From Pseudomonadota bacterium (lineage in GTDB: Bacteria; Pseudomonadota; Gammaproteobacteria; Burkholderiales; Chitinibacteraceae), in the NCBI GenBank assembly GCA_026399755.1, contig JAPLQI010000032.1, positions 1-64,000 of the forward strand: a stretch of 64,000 bases of DNA, read 5' to 3'. The first letter of the stretch is position 1; the number at the start of each line of letters is the position of its first letter. The notes beneath the pieces were generated by a model that saw only the letters and a list, made by a program, of their open reading frames with translations, made no database searches and was not told the origin of the DNA. A program made the position numbers and the translations under genes. Positions 37,581 through 46,037 of the stretch are shown in pieces.

Positions 37581-38877
37581 AATGAGGAAATTATTATACT
37601 TATTTCTATTGTTTATTCATGTCTCGGCTATTGCTGGGCTGGTTATTAAGCATGATAGTAATATAACTCGTTACGCATCTAGTTTTGGGATGCATTTTCA
37701 TCGTATTGGTTGTGAAAAAATTGAAGGGGGCGATGATGGGGGGAGATGGCCGACTTCATTTGTCGTTCCCATAGTTCGTTTGTGGGATTCAGGGGTTGAT
37801 TGGCGAAGAATTGAGCCTGCAGCAAACACATATGATTTTCGTTGTTTTGATCATTTCATTCGAAATGTTCAAAGACACGAATCAAAAATTATTTATACAT
37901 TTGCAAATAGCCCACAATGGGCATCGGCTCGGCCATATGAGCCTTGTGCCTATGGTTTTGGGTGTGCGGCAGAGCCATTGCATATGGGGGATTGGGAGCG
38001 CTATGTTCGTGAAGTCATTATCCGTTATCGCGGGAAAATTGATTATTACGAAGTGTGGAATGAGCCTATGTTACAAGAGATACTCACTGATAAAGGCAAG
38101 ATTGGTTTTTACTCTGGATCAGTTAAAAAATTAATAGAAATGACCAGGATTGTACGCAAGGTTATAAATGAGCAAGATCCAAATGCAAAATTACTTTCAC
38201 CTGCATTTACTAATGGAGCTGACCGGCTTGATTTATTTTTAAAAGAGGGAGGCCTACAGCTTATTGATGGTGTGGCTTATCATTTTTATGCGGGGTCGAT
38301 GTATAGTTTTTTTGAAGTGTTTTTGCCAGTTCAAGCGGTAATGAATAAGTATGGTATTTCTGATATGCCACTTTTGAATACTGAATGGGGGGTGGGACGT
38401 ACTCCGGCGGGTGTTCCTGCTAAAGATATATTAAAAGAAAGCAATGAAAGCGTGGCAGATTTTATTGCTCAGACCATGGTTTTAAATTTGGCTGCAAATT
38501 TTAAGTACTCAGTGTATTACGCATATGATGATGAAGTTTTAGGGCTTGTTGATACAATAAATAAAAGAACATTGCCCCAGTATAAAATGTTTGAATTTAT
38601 GCGAGAAATATTGAAAGACTATGCAATAGAAGCTTGTAACGTAGAAAAAAGCTCTGCTGTATTTTGTGATGGATTGATATTAAAAGAGCCCGTGCGACTT
38701 TTTTGGTCTAGTGTGCCTTTAAAGTATAAGGTGAAAATACCAGCTAAATATCATTATGCTGTACTTTCGCCTCTTTCCTCTTCTGAAGGGGGGGGAGGGG
38801 AAGTGCGAATAAGAGATGGAGATCTTATAAACTCCATGAATAAAATACAAATTTTACGATTTAAAGCGATCAAATAA
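37573..38877 (+). CDS. Exported glycoside hydrolase, PslG/GH39-like
   Basis: The 434-residue protein has a signal peptide (LLYLFLLFIHVSAIAG) and a (beta/alpha)8 glycosidase domain. VRLWDSGVDWRRIEP and IYTFANSPQWAS are typical of clan GH-A enzymes of the PslG type. DYYEVWNEPM supplies the acid/base Glu and LLNTEWGVGR the nucleophile Glu. PslG-like enzymes are periplasmic endoglycosidases encoded in exopolysaccharide loci, where they trim or release polymer. A C-terminal beta-rich region follows, with a G8 run (38788-38795) in frame. The track start is GTG at 37573; the ATG at 37582 is an equally good start and gives the cleaner signal peptide. It overlaps the polymerase gene. Confidence 0.85.
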   Translation: MNKMRKLLYLFLLFIHVSAIAGLVIKHDSNITRYASSFGMHFHRIGCEKIEGGDDGGRWPTSFVVPIVRLWDSGVDWRRIEPAANTYDFRCFDHFIRNVQRHESKIIYTFANSPQWASARPYEPCAYGFGCAAEPLHMGDWERYVREVIIRYRGKIDYYEVWNEPMLQEILTDKGKIGFYSGSVKKLIEMTRIVRKVINEQDPNAKLLSPAFTNGADRLDLFLKEGGLQLIDGVAYHFYAGSMYSFFEVFLPVQAVMNKYGISDMPLLNTEWGVGRTPAGVPAKDILKESNESVADFIAQTMVLNLAANFKYSVYYAYDDEVLGLVDTINKRTLPQYKMFEFMREILKDYAIEACNVEKSSAVFCDGLILKEPVRLFWSSVPLKYKVKIPAKYHYAVLSPLSSSEGGGGEVRIRDGDLINSMNKIQILRFKAIK

Positions 38878-38891
38878 CTTTATGATTATCT

Positions 38892-39740
38892 ATGTATAAA
38901 ATTACTGCGGTGCTTACTTCTTTTAATCGAAAAGATAAAACGACAAATTGCTTGCGTTTATTTGAGATTTCCTGCCTTGACGCGGGTGTGATGTACGAGG
39001 CTATTTTAGTTGATGATGGTTCGACCGATGGCACAGCTGATTATATTGCTGAATTTTTTCCGTGGGTTGATGTGATCAAGGGGAGCGGTGATTTATTTTG
39101 GTGTCGTGGTATGAATATTGCTATGAGTGCCGCATTTGATAAAAAGTCAGATTATATATTGTGGTTAAATGACGATACTGATTTATACGAAAGTGCAATT
39201 AATAAACTATTGACGTGTTTTTTCGATAAAACATATAAAGGCCAATTACCTATTGTGGTGGGAAGTACTACATCAGATGGCGTAAATATTACTTACGGTG
39301 GGCAGGTTAAGAAAAGTATTATTCAGCGTTTTACATATGAAAAAGTGTGCTCTGATTTAGAGCCTTTAGAGTGCGATGTAATGAATGGGAATGTTGTTTT
39401 AATTCCTTTTGAAGTGGCATTGAAAGTTGGAAATTTAGATCCTGCTTATGAGCATGCGATGGGAGATATTGATTACTCCTTGCGAGCAGCGGCGCTGGGG
39501 GTAAAAGTCTTTGTAGCTCCTGGTCGTGTTGGCCATTGCAGTAATAATTCAACGGATGACTCATATACGGATACTCAATATTCGTTAGCTGAGCGTTGGA
39601 AAAAAATGAAAAGCAAAAAGGGATTGCCCATTAAATCGTGGAGGCATTTTACGCATAGGCATGGTGGATTTTTTTGGGGAATATATTTTGCTTACCCATA
39701 TATAAAATTTTTTGCTAAAGCTATTTTATTAAAAAAATAA
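38892..39740 (+). CDS. Glycosyltransferase family 2
   Basis: The 282-residue GT-A enzyme begins YKITAVLTSFNRKDKTTNCL. ILVDDGSTDGTADYI supplies the nucleotide-binding Asp residues and YILWLNDDTDLYESAI the DxD-type metal motif. AMGDIDYSLRAAALG is the usual catalytic-base region (E/D-D). It ends with a hydrophobic amphipathic helix, suggesting membrane association. GT2 enzymes of this length and with this GDxDxxxR pattern are frequently rhamnosyl- or mannosyltransferases, but the donor cannot be assigned. The start is 15 bases after the glycosidase stop. Confidence 0.9.
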   Translation: MYKITAVLTSFNRKDKTTNCLRLFEISCLDAGVMYEAILVDDGSTDGTADYIAEFFPWVDVIKGSGDLFWCRGMNIAMSAAFDKKSDYILWLNDDTDLYESAINKLLTCFFDKTYKGQLPIVVGSTTSDGVNITYGGQVKKSIIQRFTYEKVCSDLEPLECDVMNGNVVLIPFEVALKVGNLDPAYEHAMGDIDYSLRAAALGVKVFVAPGRVGHCSNNSTDDSYTDTQYSLAERWKKMKSKKGLPIKSWRHFTHRHGGFFWGIYFAYPYIKFFAKAILLKK

Positions 39741-39768
39741 TTAAGTAATAGCTTATTTAGGATAAATA

Positions 39769-40788
39769 ATGATTTTTATTACAAGTAAAAGAATATCATT
39801 TCGAGGTGAAGGGCTGGGGAATGAATTATTGCCTGTTGGAAAAGCATTAACAGCAAAGAGATTGTTGCCAAATGCATTTTTAGTTAAACACGCTTGGGGT
39901 TTAAATAGGCGAGGTTATCGAAATTTATTTAATTCTTCTGTCTTTGATTGGATTTTTCAAGCATTAATAACTTTTATTTTCCCCGTTTATGTTTTTGATA
40001 AATGTGAATTCTCGACGGGAAGCTTTTATAATGATTTAGCGCTGTGGATTGATAAAAAAAATATTAGAATTAAAAAAATTGCAGTCGTTCAACTTGAAGG
40101 TATGTGGGGGGGGTATCCTGCAATTGCTGAGGTCTTGCCTGATATTCAAGAAATGCTTTATAAATCGCATCGGGCTTCTAGCAATATTAAGGACACTATT
40201 TTTTCCTACCCAAAGGATAAAATAATTATTGGTATACATATTCGTCAAGGTGATTTTAGCCAGCCAATTCCTATTGATGAATACAAGAATAAATTTAATG
40301 TTTCCATTCCTTTAAAGTGGTATGACCATGTCTGTACATCGCTACTAACGGAGCTGGAAAAAAGCGTCCAGTTTGTTTTTTTTTGCGACGTATTTTCTGA
40401 TGAAATACATGCTTTAATAAAAAAATTTAATGGTATTACGCCATCACAAAAATATCGTGCGGATGCAAGTGATGTTTTGTTGTTGGCAAATTGTGATTTA
40501 ATTTGCTGCTCTATTTCATCTTTTTCACTTTTAGCGGTTGCTCTAGGAAAAAATCCTTATATATGGTTCGAGCATCAACTACATTGTGAAAATGGGATGT
40601 GCAGCATATGGGGGCATGAAGAAAATCACGCTTTAGAATTTGATTCATCACTCAATGTTGGCAGAGGGTTTCCTGTTAGGATCGATGGTGTTATAGATCC
40701 AATCTTATTGGAATATCTCAATATGATAAAAATGTTCAGAAATCCAAAAACAGATCTTTCACTTTATGGGGCTTTGTTGCAGAAATAA
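39769..40788 (+). CDS. Fucosyltransferase-fold glycosyltransferase (GT11/GT23-like candidate)
   Basis: I do not recognise an exact family, but the 339-residue protein has two features of GT-B fucosyltransferases. IIIGIHIRQGDF (about residues 151-162) matches the H-x-R-x-G-D donor motif, and CDLICCSISSFSLLAVALGKNPY near 245-268 matches the S-x-S-S-F-S-x-x-A-x-x-L motif. The start ITSKRISFRGEGLGNELLPVGKALTAKRLLP resembles the G-L-G-N-Q motif of alpha-1,2/1,6-fucosyltransferases. A G8 run lies at 40106-40113. Its expected donor, GDP-fucose, would need Fcl, which is decayed in this cluster. Another GDP-6-deoxy sugar could be used instead. Confidence 0.6.
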   Translation: MIFITSKRISFRGEGLGNELLPVGKALTAKRLLPNAFLVKHAWGLNRRGYRNLFNSSVFDWIFQALITFIFPVYVFDKCEFSTGSFYNDLALWIDKKNIRIKKIAVVQLEGMWGGYPAIAEVLPDIQEMLYKSHRASSNIKDTIFSYPKDKIIIGIHIRQGDFSQPIPIDEYKNKFNVSIPLKWYDHVCTSLLTELEKSVQFVFFCDVFSDEIHALIKKFNGITPSQKYRADASDVLLLANCDLICCSISSFSLLAVALGKNPYIWFEHQLHCENGMCSIWGHEENHALEFDSSLNVGRGFPVRIDGVIDPILLEYLNMIKMFRNPKTDLSLYGALLQK

Positions 40789-40904
40789 TGTATGAAATAT
40801 GTATAATATATTAGTGTAAATTCGAAGAATAGAATATGTATTAGGCGATTTTCATCGTTTTTTAATGAAGATGAGCTTACGCAATATTATTTTACAGGTG
40901 CGAT

Positions 40905-41621
40905 ATGTTATTTTTAACCTCCTGGGATGATGGTCACCCATCTGATCTTCGGCTAGCAGAGCTGTTAAATAAATATGATCTAAAAGGTACTTTCTTTGTG
41001 CCTGTTACAAATAAAGAAGGCTATGAAGTTTTAGATTCTGCTCAGTTAAAAGTACTGGATAAAAATTTTGAAATTGGCGGCCATACGCTTAGCCACAGTT
41101 ATTTACAGGGCTTGCCGCATCAAGAATTAAATAATGAAATTGTTCGTGGAAAAGAGATAATTGAAGATATCCTTGGACATTCAATCGATGGTTTTTGTTA
41201 TCCGGGAGGAGTTTTTGATAGAAAGGTGATCCAAGCTGTCAAATCAGCTGGTTTTTCTTATGCTAGAACTGTAGAGAATTTATGTTTTGATTTAGGTGAG
41301 TCTGCTTGGGAAATGCCAACTAGCTTTCAGTTTTATCCACATAGTGCCTATGTATTTGCGAAGAATTCGCTTAAATATCTGAAAATATCAAAAATTAATA
41401 TTGTCAAAATGCGTTGGAGTGAGAGTGATTTTTTACGCTTTATGGAAAAACAGCTGATATTAGCTAGTTATCAGCAGAGTGTGTTTCATATATGGGGACA
41501 TAGCTGGGAATTGGATGAGTTTCATTTATGGAATAAGCTTGAGATGTTTTTTAAATTACTTGCAAACTTTCCGATTCAAGCTATGACCTTAGCTGAAGCG
41601 AATAAACTTAATAAGTCGTGA
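40905..41621 (+). CDS. Polysaccharide deacetylase (NodB homology, CE4)
   Basis: The 238-residue protein has CE4 motifs: TSWDDGHPSD (catalytic base and metal Asp), EIGGHTLSHSYL (metal His pair) and GFCYPGGVFD (substrate groove R/P region). HIWGHSWELDEF near the C-terminus fits motif 5. No signal peptide is visible, so it may act in the cytoplasm on lipid-linked or nucleotide-linked N-acetyl sugars rather than on finished polymer. The gene is preceded by a noncoding gap of 116 bases. The substrate is unknown. Confidence 0.87.
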   Translation: MLFLTSWDDGHPSDLRLAELLNKYDLKGTFFVPVTNKEGYEVLDSAQLKVLDKNFEIGGHTLSHSYLQGLPHQELNNEIVRGKEIIEDILGHSIDGFCYPGGVFDRKVIQAVKSAGFSYARTVENLCFDLGESAWEMPTSFQFYPHSAYVFAKNSLKYLKISKINIVKMRWSESDFLRFMEKQLILASYQQSVFHIWGHSWELDEFHLWNKLEMFFKLLANFPIQAMTLAEANKLNKS

Positions 41622-41655
41622 TTTTTTTAAAGCTAATCAAAATGATAATGAAATC

Positions 41656-42810
41656 ATGATTGATCAAAACCTTTCTGCAACTTCTCCTGTCGTTCTCTTT
41701 GTACAAAGGCGATTGCCACATTATCGCGTACCATTTTTTGAGGCTTTAAAGAAGGAGTTAGATGCGAGGGGGTGCCATTTGCGTTTGCTGCATGGCTTGC
41801 CTAATGCCGAGGAGTTGCATAAGAATGATTCCGGTGACTTGCCATGGGCTGAGTCATTACCTAATAGATACTTTTTTGGTGGGAAAATATGTTGGCAATC
41901 CTTTGCAAGTCAGTCTAAAGGGGCTGATCTGGTTATTTGCAGTCATGAAAATAAATTAATATTTAACTTATTGTTTCAATATTTTTATACAAAAACAAAA
42001 TTTGGGCTATTGGGGCATGGCGCTAATTTACAGGGTAAGTCTAGTAGCCTACGTGAGCGATTTAAGCGTAAAGCAGCAAGCAAAGCAGATTGGTGGTTTG
42101 CTTATACCTCAATGAGTTTGCCTTTAATTAAGGGTTTTGGTTTTCCTGAAGATAGAATTACTATCGCAAATAATTCTATAGATACCCATGGGCTTGCTCA
42201 TCATTTTAATAGAATAGATGATATTGAGCCTATTCGTAATAGGCTAGGCATTACTGGTAGTAAGGTTGGGGTTTATATCGGATCTTTTTATTCTGAAAAG
42301 AGAATTGAGTTTTTATTGAATTCTCTTCTTTTAATTAGGAATGAAATCAGTGATTTTGAAATGATTATTGCTGGGGATGGGGTTGAGCGACCTTTAATTG
42401 AAGCTTTTTGTGCTAAACATCCATGGACAAGATATGTAGGTTTGGTCAAGGGAGCTGCCAAGGCAGAAATATTAGCTACTGCTGATGTTATGCTTAACCC
42501 AGGTTTAGTTGGATTAAGTGTATTAGATTCTTTTGTTTGCGCTGTTCCAATGTTTACTACCGATTGTGGCTTACATAGCCCTGAAGTTGTTTATCTTAAA
42601 AATGGTGTCAATGGCTATATATCGGCAAATACCATGGCTGATTATGTAGAGTCAGTTGTATATTATATTCAGAATGCAGATAAATTAGCAGAAATGCAAA
42701 AAGCGTGCATACAAAGTGCCGCTTATTTTAGTGTTGAGAATATGGCTAAAAATTTTGCGGATGGAATTATGGCATGTTTAAGTATGCCTTTGTATAGAAA
42801 TGGTTTTTGA
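41656..42810 (+). CDS. Glycosyltransferase family 4
   Basis: The 384-residue GT-B enzyme opens VVLFVQRRLPHYRVPFFEALKKEL, with the H-Y-R-x-P-F acceptor-side loop of GT4 enzymes that act on lipid-linked sugars. GVYIGSFYSEKRIEFLLNSLLLI is the start of the donor domain. In place of the usual E-G-F-G-x-x-x-x-E motif it has NPGLVGLSVLDSFVCAVPMFTTD, so the first Glu of EX7E is replaced; this variant is common in some GT4 subfamilies. Its stop (TGA) overlaps the start of the next gene (TGATG). The substrate is unknown. Confidence 0.87.
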   Translation: MIDQNLSATSPVVLFVQRRLPHYRVPFFEALKKELDARGCHLRLLHGLPNAEELHKNDSGDLPWAESLPNRYFFGGKICWQSFASQSKGADLVICSHENKLIFNLLFQYFYTKTKFGLLGHGANLQGKSSSLRERFKRKAASKADWWFAYTSMSLPLIKGFGFPEDRITIANNSIDTHGLAHHFNRIDDIEPIRNRLGITGSKVGVYIGSFYSEKRIEFLLNSLLLIRNEISDFEMIIAGDGVERPLIEAFCAKHPWTRYVGLVKGAAKAEILATADVMLNPGLVGLSVLDSFVCAVPMFTTDCGLHSPEVVYLKNGVNGYISANTMADYVESVVYYIQNADKLAEMQKACIQSAAYFSVENMAKNFADGIMACLSMPLYRNGF

Positions 42811-44012
42811 TGTTGCGCATTCTTATTGTTCATAATTCATACCAACAAAAGGGTGGGGAAGATTCAGTTGTTGATAATGAAACTGCGCTATTAAAGGCAT
42901 GTGGGCATCAGGTCGAACTTTATTTGCGGCACAATAATGAATTACACGGCCTATCTAAATTCTCTATTTTAAAGCAGGCTGTTTGGTCTAAGCAAACTTC
43001 GCGAGATTTACATGTTTTACTGCAGCAGTTTAAGCCTGATGTGATTCATGTTCACAATACTTTGTCTGTTATTTCCCCTTCATTGTATTGGGCGGCAGCT
43101 AAATTAAATATTCCTGTTGTACAAACATTACATAATTTTCGTTTGCTATGCCCTCAAGCGATGTTTTTACGTAAAGGAAAAGTTTGTGAAAGTTGCATGG
43201 GGCGAAGCACTTGGCGGAGTGTAATTTATCGCTGTTATCGTTCATCGGCTTCTCAATCTGCAGTGATATCTGGAATTATTCATTTTCATCGAGGGCTGGG
43301 TACATATAAAAAAAATGTGAGCCGCTATATCGCATTAAATACCTTTTGTAAGGATAAGTTTATTGAGGGCGGTTTGCCTGAAAATAAGATTCGTATTAAG
43401 CCAAATTTTGTAGCAGATGTAATACCTATCGCTGTCGCTAGAAATGGTTTTTTATTTGTTGGGCGACTCTCTGCCGAAAAAGGGTTGCGAACTTTAACGG
43501 ATGCTTTTAATTATCAATTGCACGGTCAATTAAGCGTGGTTGGAGGTGGTGAAGATTTTGAGTTGCTCAGAGAGCGAGCTGAAATAAAATCACTAGGTGT
43601 GCTGGCTTCTAATGAGATTAATTTTGAAATGCAAAGAAGCTGTGCACTGATTTTACCAAGTATCTGGTATGAAAATATGCCGATGACTTTGGTTGAGGCC
43701 TTTATGAATGGTTTGCCGGTTATCGCTAGCAAAATTGGTGCTTTAGCTGAGTTGGTAGAGGATGGTGTGACTGGCTTATTATTCAGGGCTGGTGATGCAG
43801 ATGATTTATCAAAGAAAATGAAATGGGCGGTTGATCACCCTGTGTTAATGCTGCAAATGGGGATGAATGCGAGAAATAAATATTTAAGCTCTTACTGCCC
43901 AGAGGTGAATATTAAATTACTTGTTGATATATATCATGAGGCAATTTCAAGCATGGCTGTTGATGGTTTACCTGTTGGGGAATGTTATTCGAGTACAGCA
44001 ATACAGGCCTAG
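42810..44012 (+). CDS. Glycosyltransferase family 4, tandem paralogue 1
   Basis: The 400-residue enzyme opens LRILIVHNSYQQKGGEDSVVDNE and has a GT4 donor motif PSIWYENMPMTLVEAFMNGLPVIAS. In its N-terminal domain it carries a Cys-bearing insert, LCPQAMFLRKGKVCESCMGRSTW ... RCYR, with four Cys that could bind zinc. The next gene is a close paralogue with the same insert. I use the ATG at 42810, which overlaps the previous stop; the track's TTG one codon earlier is less likely. Donor unknown. Confidence 0.9.
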   Translation: MLRILIVHNSYQQKGGEDSVVDNETALLKACGHQVELYLRHNNELHGLSKFSILKQAVWSKQTSRDLHVLLQQFKPDVIHVHNTLSVISPSLYWAAAKLNIPVVQTLHNFRLLCPQAMFLRKGKVCESCMGRSTWRSVIYRCYRSSASQSAVISGIIHFHRGLGTYKKNVSRYIALNTFCKDKFIEGGLPENKIRIKPNFVADVIPIAVARNGFLFVGRLSAEKGLRTLTDAFNYQLHGQLSVVGGGEDFELLRERAEIKSLGVLASNEINFEMQRSCALILPSIWYENMPMTLVEAFMNGLPVIASKIGALAELVEDGVTGLLFRAGDADDLSKKMKWAVDHPVLMLQMGMNARNKYLSSYCPEVNIKLLVDIYHEAISSMAVDGLPVGECYSSTAIQA

Positions 44013-44095
44013 ATTAAGTATTTCTAATGGTGATTGTCTTAATATTATAAGAATGAAATGCTTGAGTGCTATGTTGGGTTTTTTTGAGATAGCTA

Positions 44096-45250
44096 ATGAA
44101 AAAAATTTTAATTGTTCATAATATCTACCAGCAAAATGGCGGTGAGGATTCTGTAGTTGTTAATGAGGCTGCATTGCTTAGAAAATATGGCCATCAGGTT
44201 GATATCTATTTCCGCCATAATAATGATATTGCTGGACAGACTAGTGTTAGTTTATTAGCACAGGCGGTTTACTCAAATAAATCTTATGCAGATATTATTG
44301 ATAAAATAACATCGTTTAAGCCTGATATTATTCATGTTCACAATACACTTCCTTTAGTCTCGCCCTCTGTTTTTTGGGCCGCTCATGCTTCAAATGTCGC
44401 TATTGTGCAAACGCTGCATAATTTTCGCTTACTTTGCCCGCAGGCTACTTTTTTACGGGCAGGAAAAATTTGTGAAGATTGTATTGGCAAAATGCCATGG
44501 CGAGGGGTTTTGCATCGGTGCTATAGAAAATCGTTTACTCAGACAGCGGCACTGACTAGCGTGCTACTTGTGCATCGTGTGATAGGTACATATCGAAAAA
44601 AAATTGATGCTTTTATTGCTTTGAATACATTTAGTAAGAATAAATATATTCAAGGTGGCATGCTTGCTGAGAAAATTTATATCAAGCCGAATTTTGCAGA
44701 AGATTTAGGTGTCGGTATAGAGAGCCGTGCAGATTTTTTATATGTGGGCCGCTTATCTCCTGAAAAAGGCGCTAGGATTTTTGCTAAAGCATTTGATATA
44801 GAAAATCATGGGCTTTTAAAAGTTGTGGGCGATGGTGAAGAACGTACTTTTTTAGCTTCAATTAATCATATTGAGCTATTAGGTGCCTTATCTCAAGCTG
44901 AGGTTAGGCAGCTAATGAAGTCGTGCCTTGCTTTAGTTTTACCGAGTATTTGTTATGAAAATATGCCAATGACTTTGGTTGAGGCATACTCCTGCGGATT
45001 ACCTGTGATTGCCAGCCGCCTAGGCGCTCTTTGTCATTTGGTTGAGGATGGCGTAACTGGATTATTATTCAATGCCGGTGATGCGAATGATTTAGCAGAA
45101 AAAATGACTTGGGCTAAAGCTCATCCTGAGGAAATGGCCGTGATGGGACGTAATGCACGGGACAAGTATTTAAAAGAATATACTCCAGAAAAAAATTACG
45201 AAATTTTGATGAACATCTATGACAAGGCGTTACTTTCATGTCAGAAGTAG
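44096..45250 (+). CDS. Glycosyltransferase family 4, tandem paralogue 2
   Basis: The 384-residue protein is homologous to the preceding gene along its full length: KKILIVHNIYQQNGGEDSVVVNE, HVHNTLPLVSPSVFWAAH, LCPQATFLRAGKICEDCIGKMPW, RCYRKS, and PSICYENMPMTLVEAYSCG. By eye the two share roughly half their residues, so this is an older tandem duplication. The four-Cys insert is conserved. Paired paralogous GT4 genes often add the same sugar in successive linkages. The gene overlaps the start of the WecG-like gene by 13 bases. Confidence 0.9.
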   Translation: MKKILIVHNIYQQNGGEDSVVVNEAALLRKYGHQVDIYFRHNNDIAGQTSVSLLAQAVYSNKSYADIIDKITSFKPDIIHVHNTLPLVSPSVFWAAHASNVAIVQTLHNFRLLCPQATFLRAGKICEDCIGKMPWRGVLHRCYRKSFTQTAALTSVLLVHRVIGTYRKKIDAFIALNTFSKNKYIQGGMLAEKIYIKPNFAEDLGVGIESRADFLYVGRLSPEKGARIFAKAFDIENHGLLKVVGDGEERTFLASINHIELLGALSQAEVRQLMKSCLALVLPSICYENMPMTLVEAYSCGLPVIASRLGALCHLVEDGVTGLLFNAGDANDLAEKMTWAKAHPEEMAVMGRNARDKYLKEYTPEKNYEILMNIYDKALLSCQK

Positions 45251-46020
45251 AGGTAGATCTTATCTTTAATAGAAAAAAAGTGTCTGTTCTAGGTGTATTT
45301 ATTGACGTTTTAGATTGGGATCTTGTATTACATAAAATTAAAGTATGGGGTAGTCTTCGGGATTCTCGTTATGTGTGCATATGTAATGTGCATTCTATTG
45401 TAACGACAAGTAGTGATATTGAATTTTATAATGCAGTTAAGAATGCCGATATGGCAACCCCCGATGGGGCGCCGATTGCATGGTTTATGAGAATGTTAGA
45501 TTGCACTAGGCAGCAGCGGATTAATGGCCCAGATCTAATGTGGAGGTATTGCCTTGAAGCCAATAGGCAGGATGATTGGCCTTCGATCTATTTGTATGGT
45601 TCAAGGGAAGAAACATTAAGTATTTTACAGCAAAGATTGGCCGATCAATTTCCAAAGCTAAGCATAGTAGGAGCATATTCTCCTCCTTTTCGAGCGCTAA
45701 ATTCAAATGAAGAACTCAATATAATCAATGACATTAATGATTCTGGGGCGGGAGTTATCTGGGTTAGTTTGGGTTGTCCTAAGCAGGAAAAATGGATGGC
45801 CGCACAGCAGGGTAAAGTGAGGGGTGTGATGATTGGGGTGGGGGCAGCCTTTGATTACCATGCCGGCACGGTTGTTAGAGCCCCTTTGTGGATGCAGTAT
45901 TCGGGTTTGGAATGGTTGCATCGTTTGTGCTCGGAGCCACGGCGATTATGGAGGCGTTATTTGGTAACAAATACCATCTTTATTATCAAAGTGATCAAAC
46001 AACTGTTGAAAAATAATTAA
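45238..46020 (+). CDS. WecG/TagA/CpsF family glycosyltransferase (GT26)
   Basis: The 260-residue protein matches GT26 inverting transferases that add N-acetylmannosaminuronic acid, ManNAc or glucuronic acid to polyprenyl-linked sugars. [76 protein letters not shown] and [33 protein letters not shown] are family signatures. The C-terminal basic amphipathic region binds the membrane. The gene directly precedes ugd, so UDP-GlcA or a derivative is a reasonable guess for its donor. It overlaps the preceding GT4 gene. Confidence 0.92.
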   Translation: MSEVEVDLIFNRKKVSVLGVFIDVLDWDLVLHKIKVWGSLRDSRYVCICNVHSIVTTSSDIEFYNAVKNADMATPDGAPIAWFMRMLDCTRQQRINGPDLMWRYCLEANRQDDWPSIYLYGSREETLSILQQRLADQFPKLSIVGAYSPPFRALNSNEELNIINDINDSGAGVIWVSLGCPKQEKWMAAQQGKVRGVMIGVGAAFDYHAGTVVRAPLWMQYSGLEWLHRLCSEPRRLWRRYLVTNTIFIIKVIKQLLKNN

Positions 46021-46037
46021 ATGTAGGGGTATTTGTT

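Noticed and set aside
21918-46020. tRNA-anchored genomic island in which the AT-rich cluster integrated at tRNA-Ile2
   Set aside because: No integrase gene and no direct repeat of the tRNA 3' end was seen at the far side of the cluster, so composition alone does not support an island of this kind.
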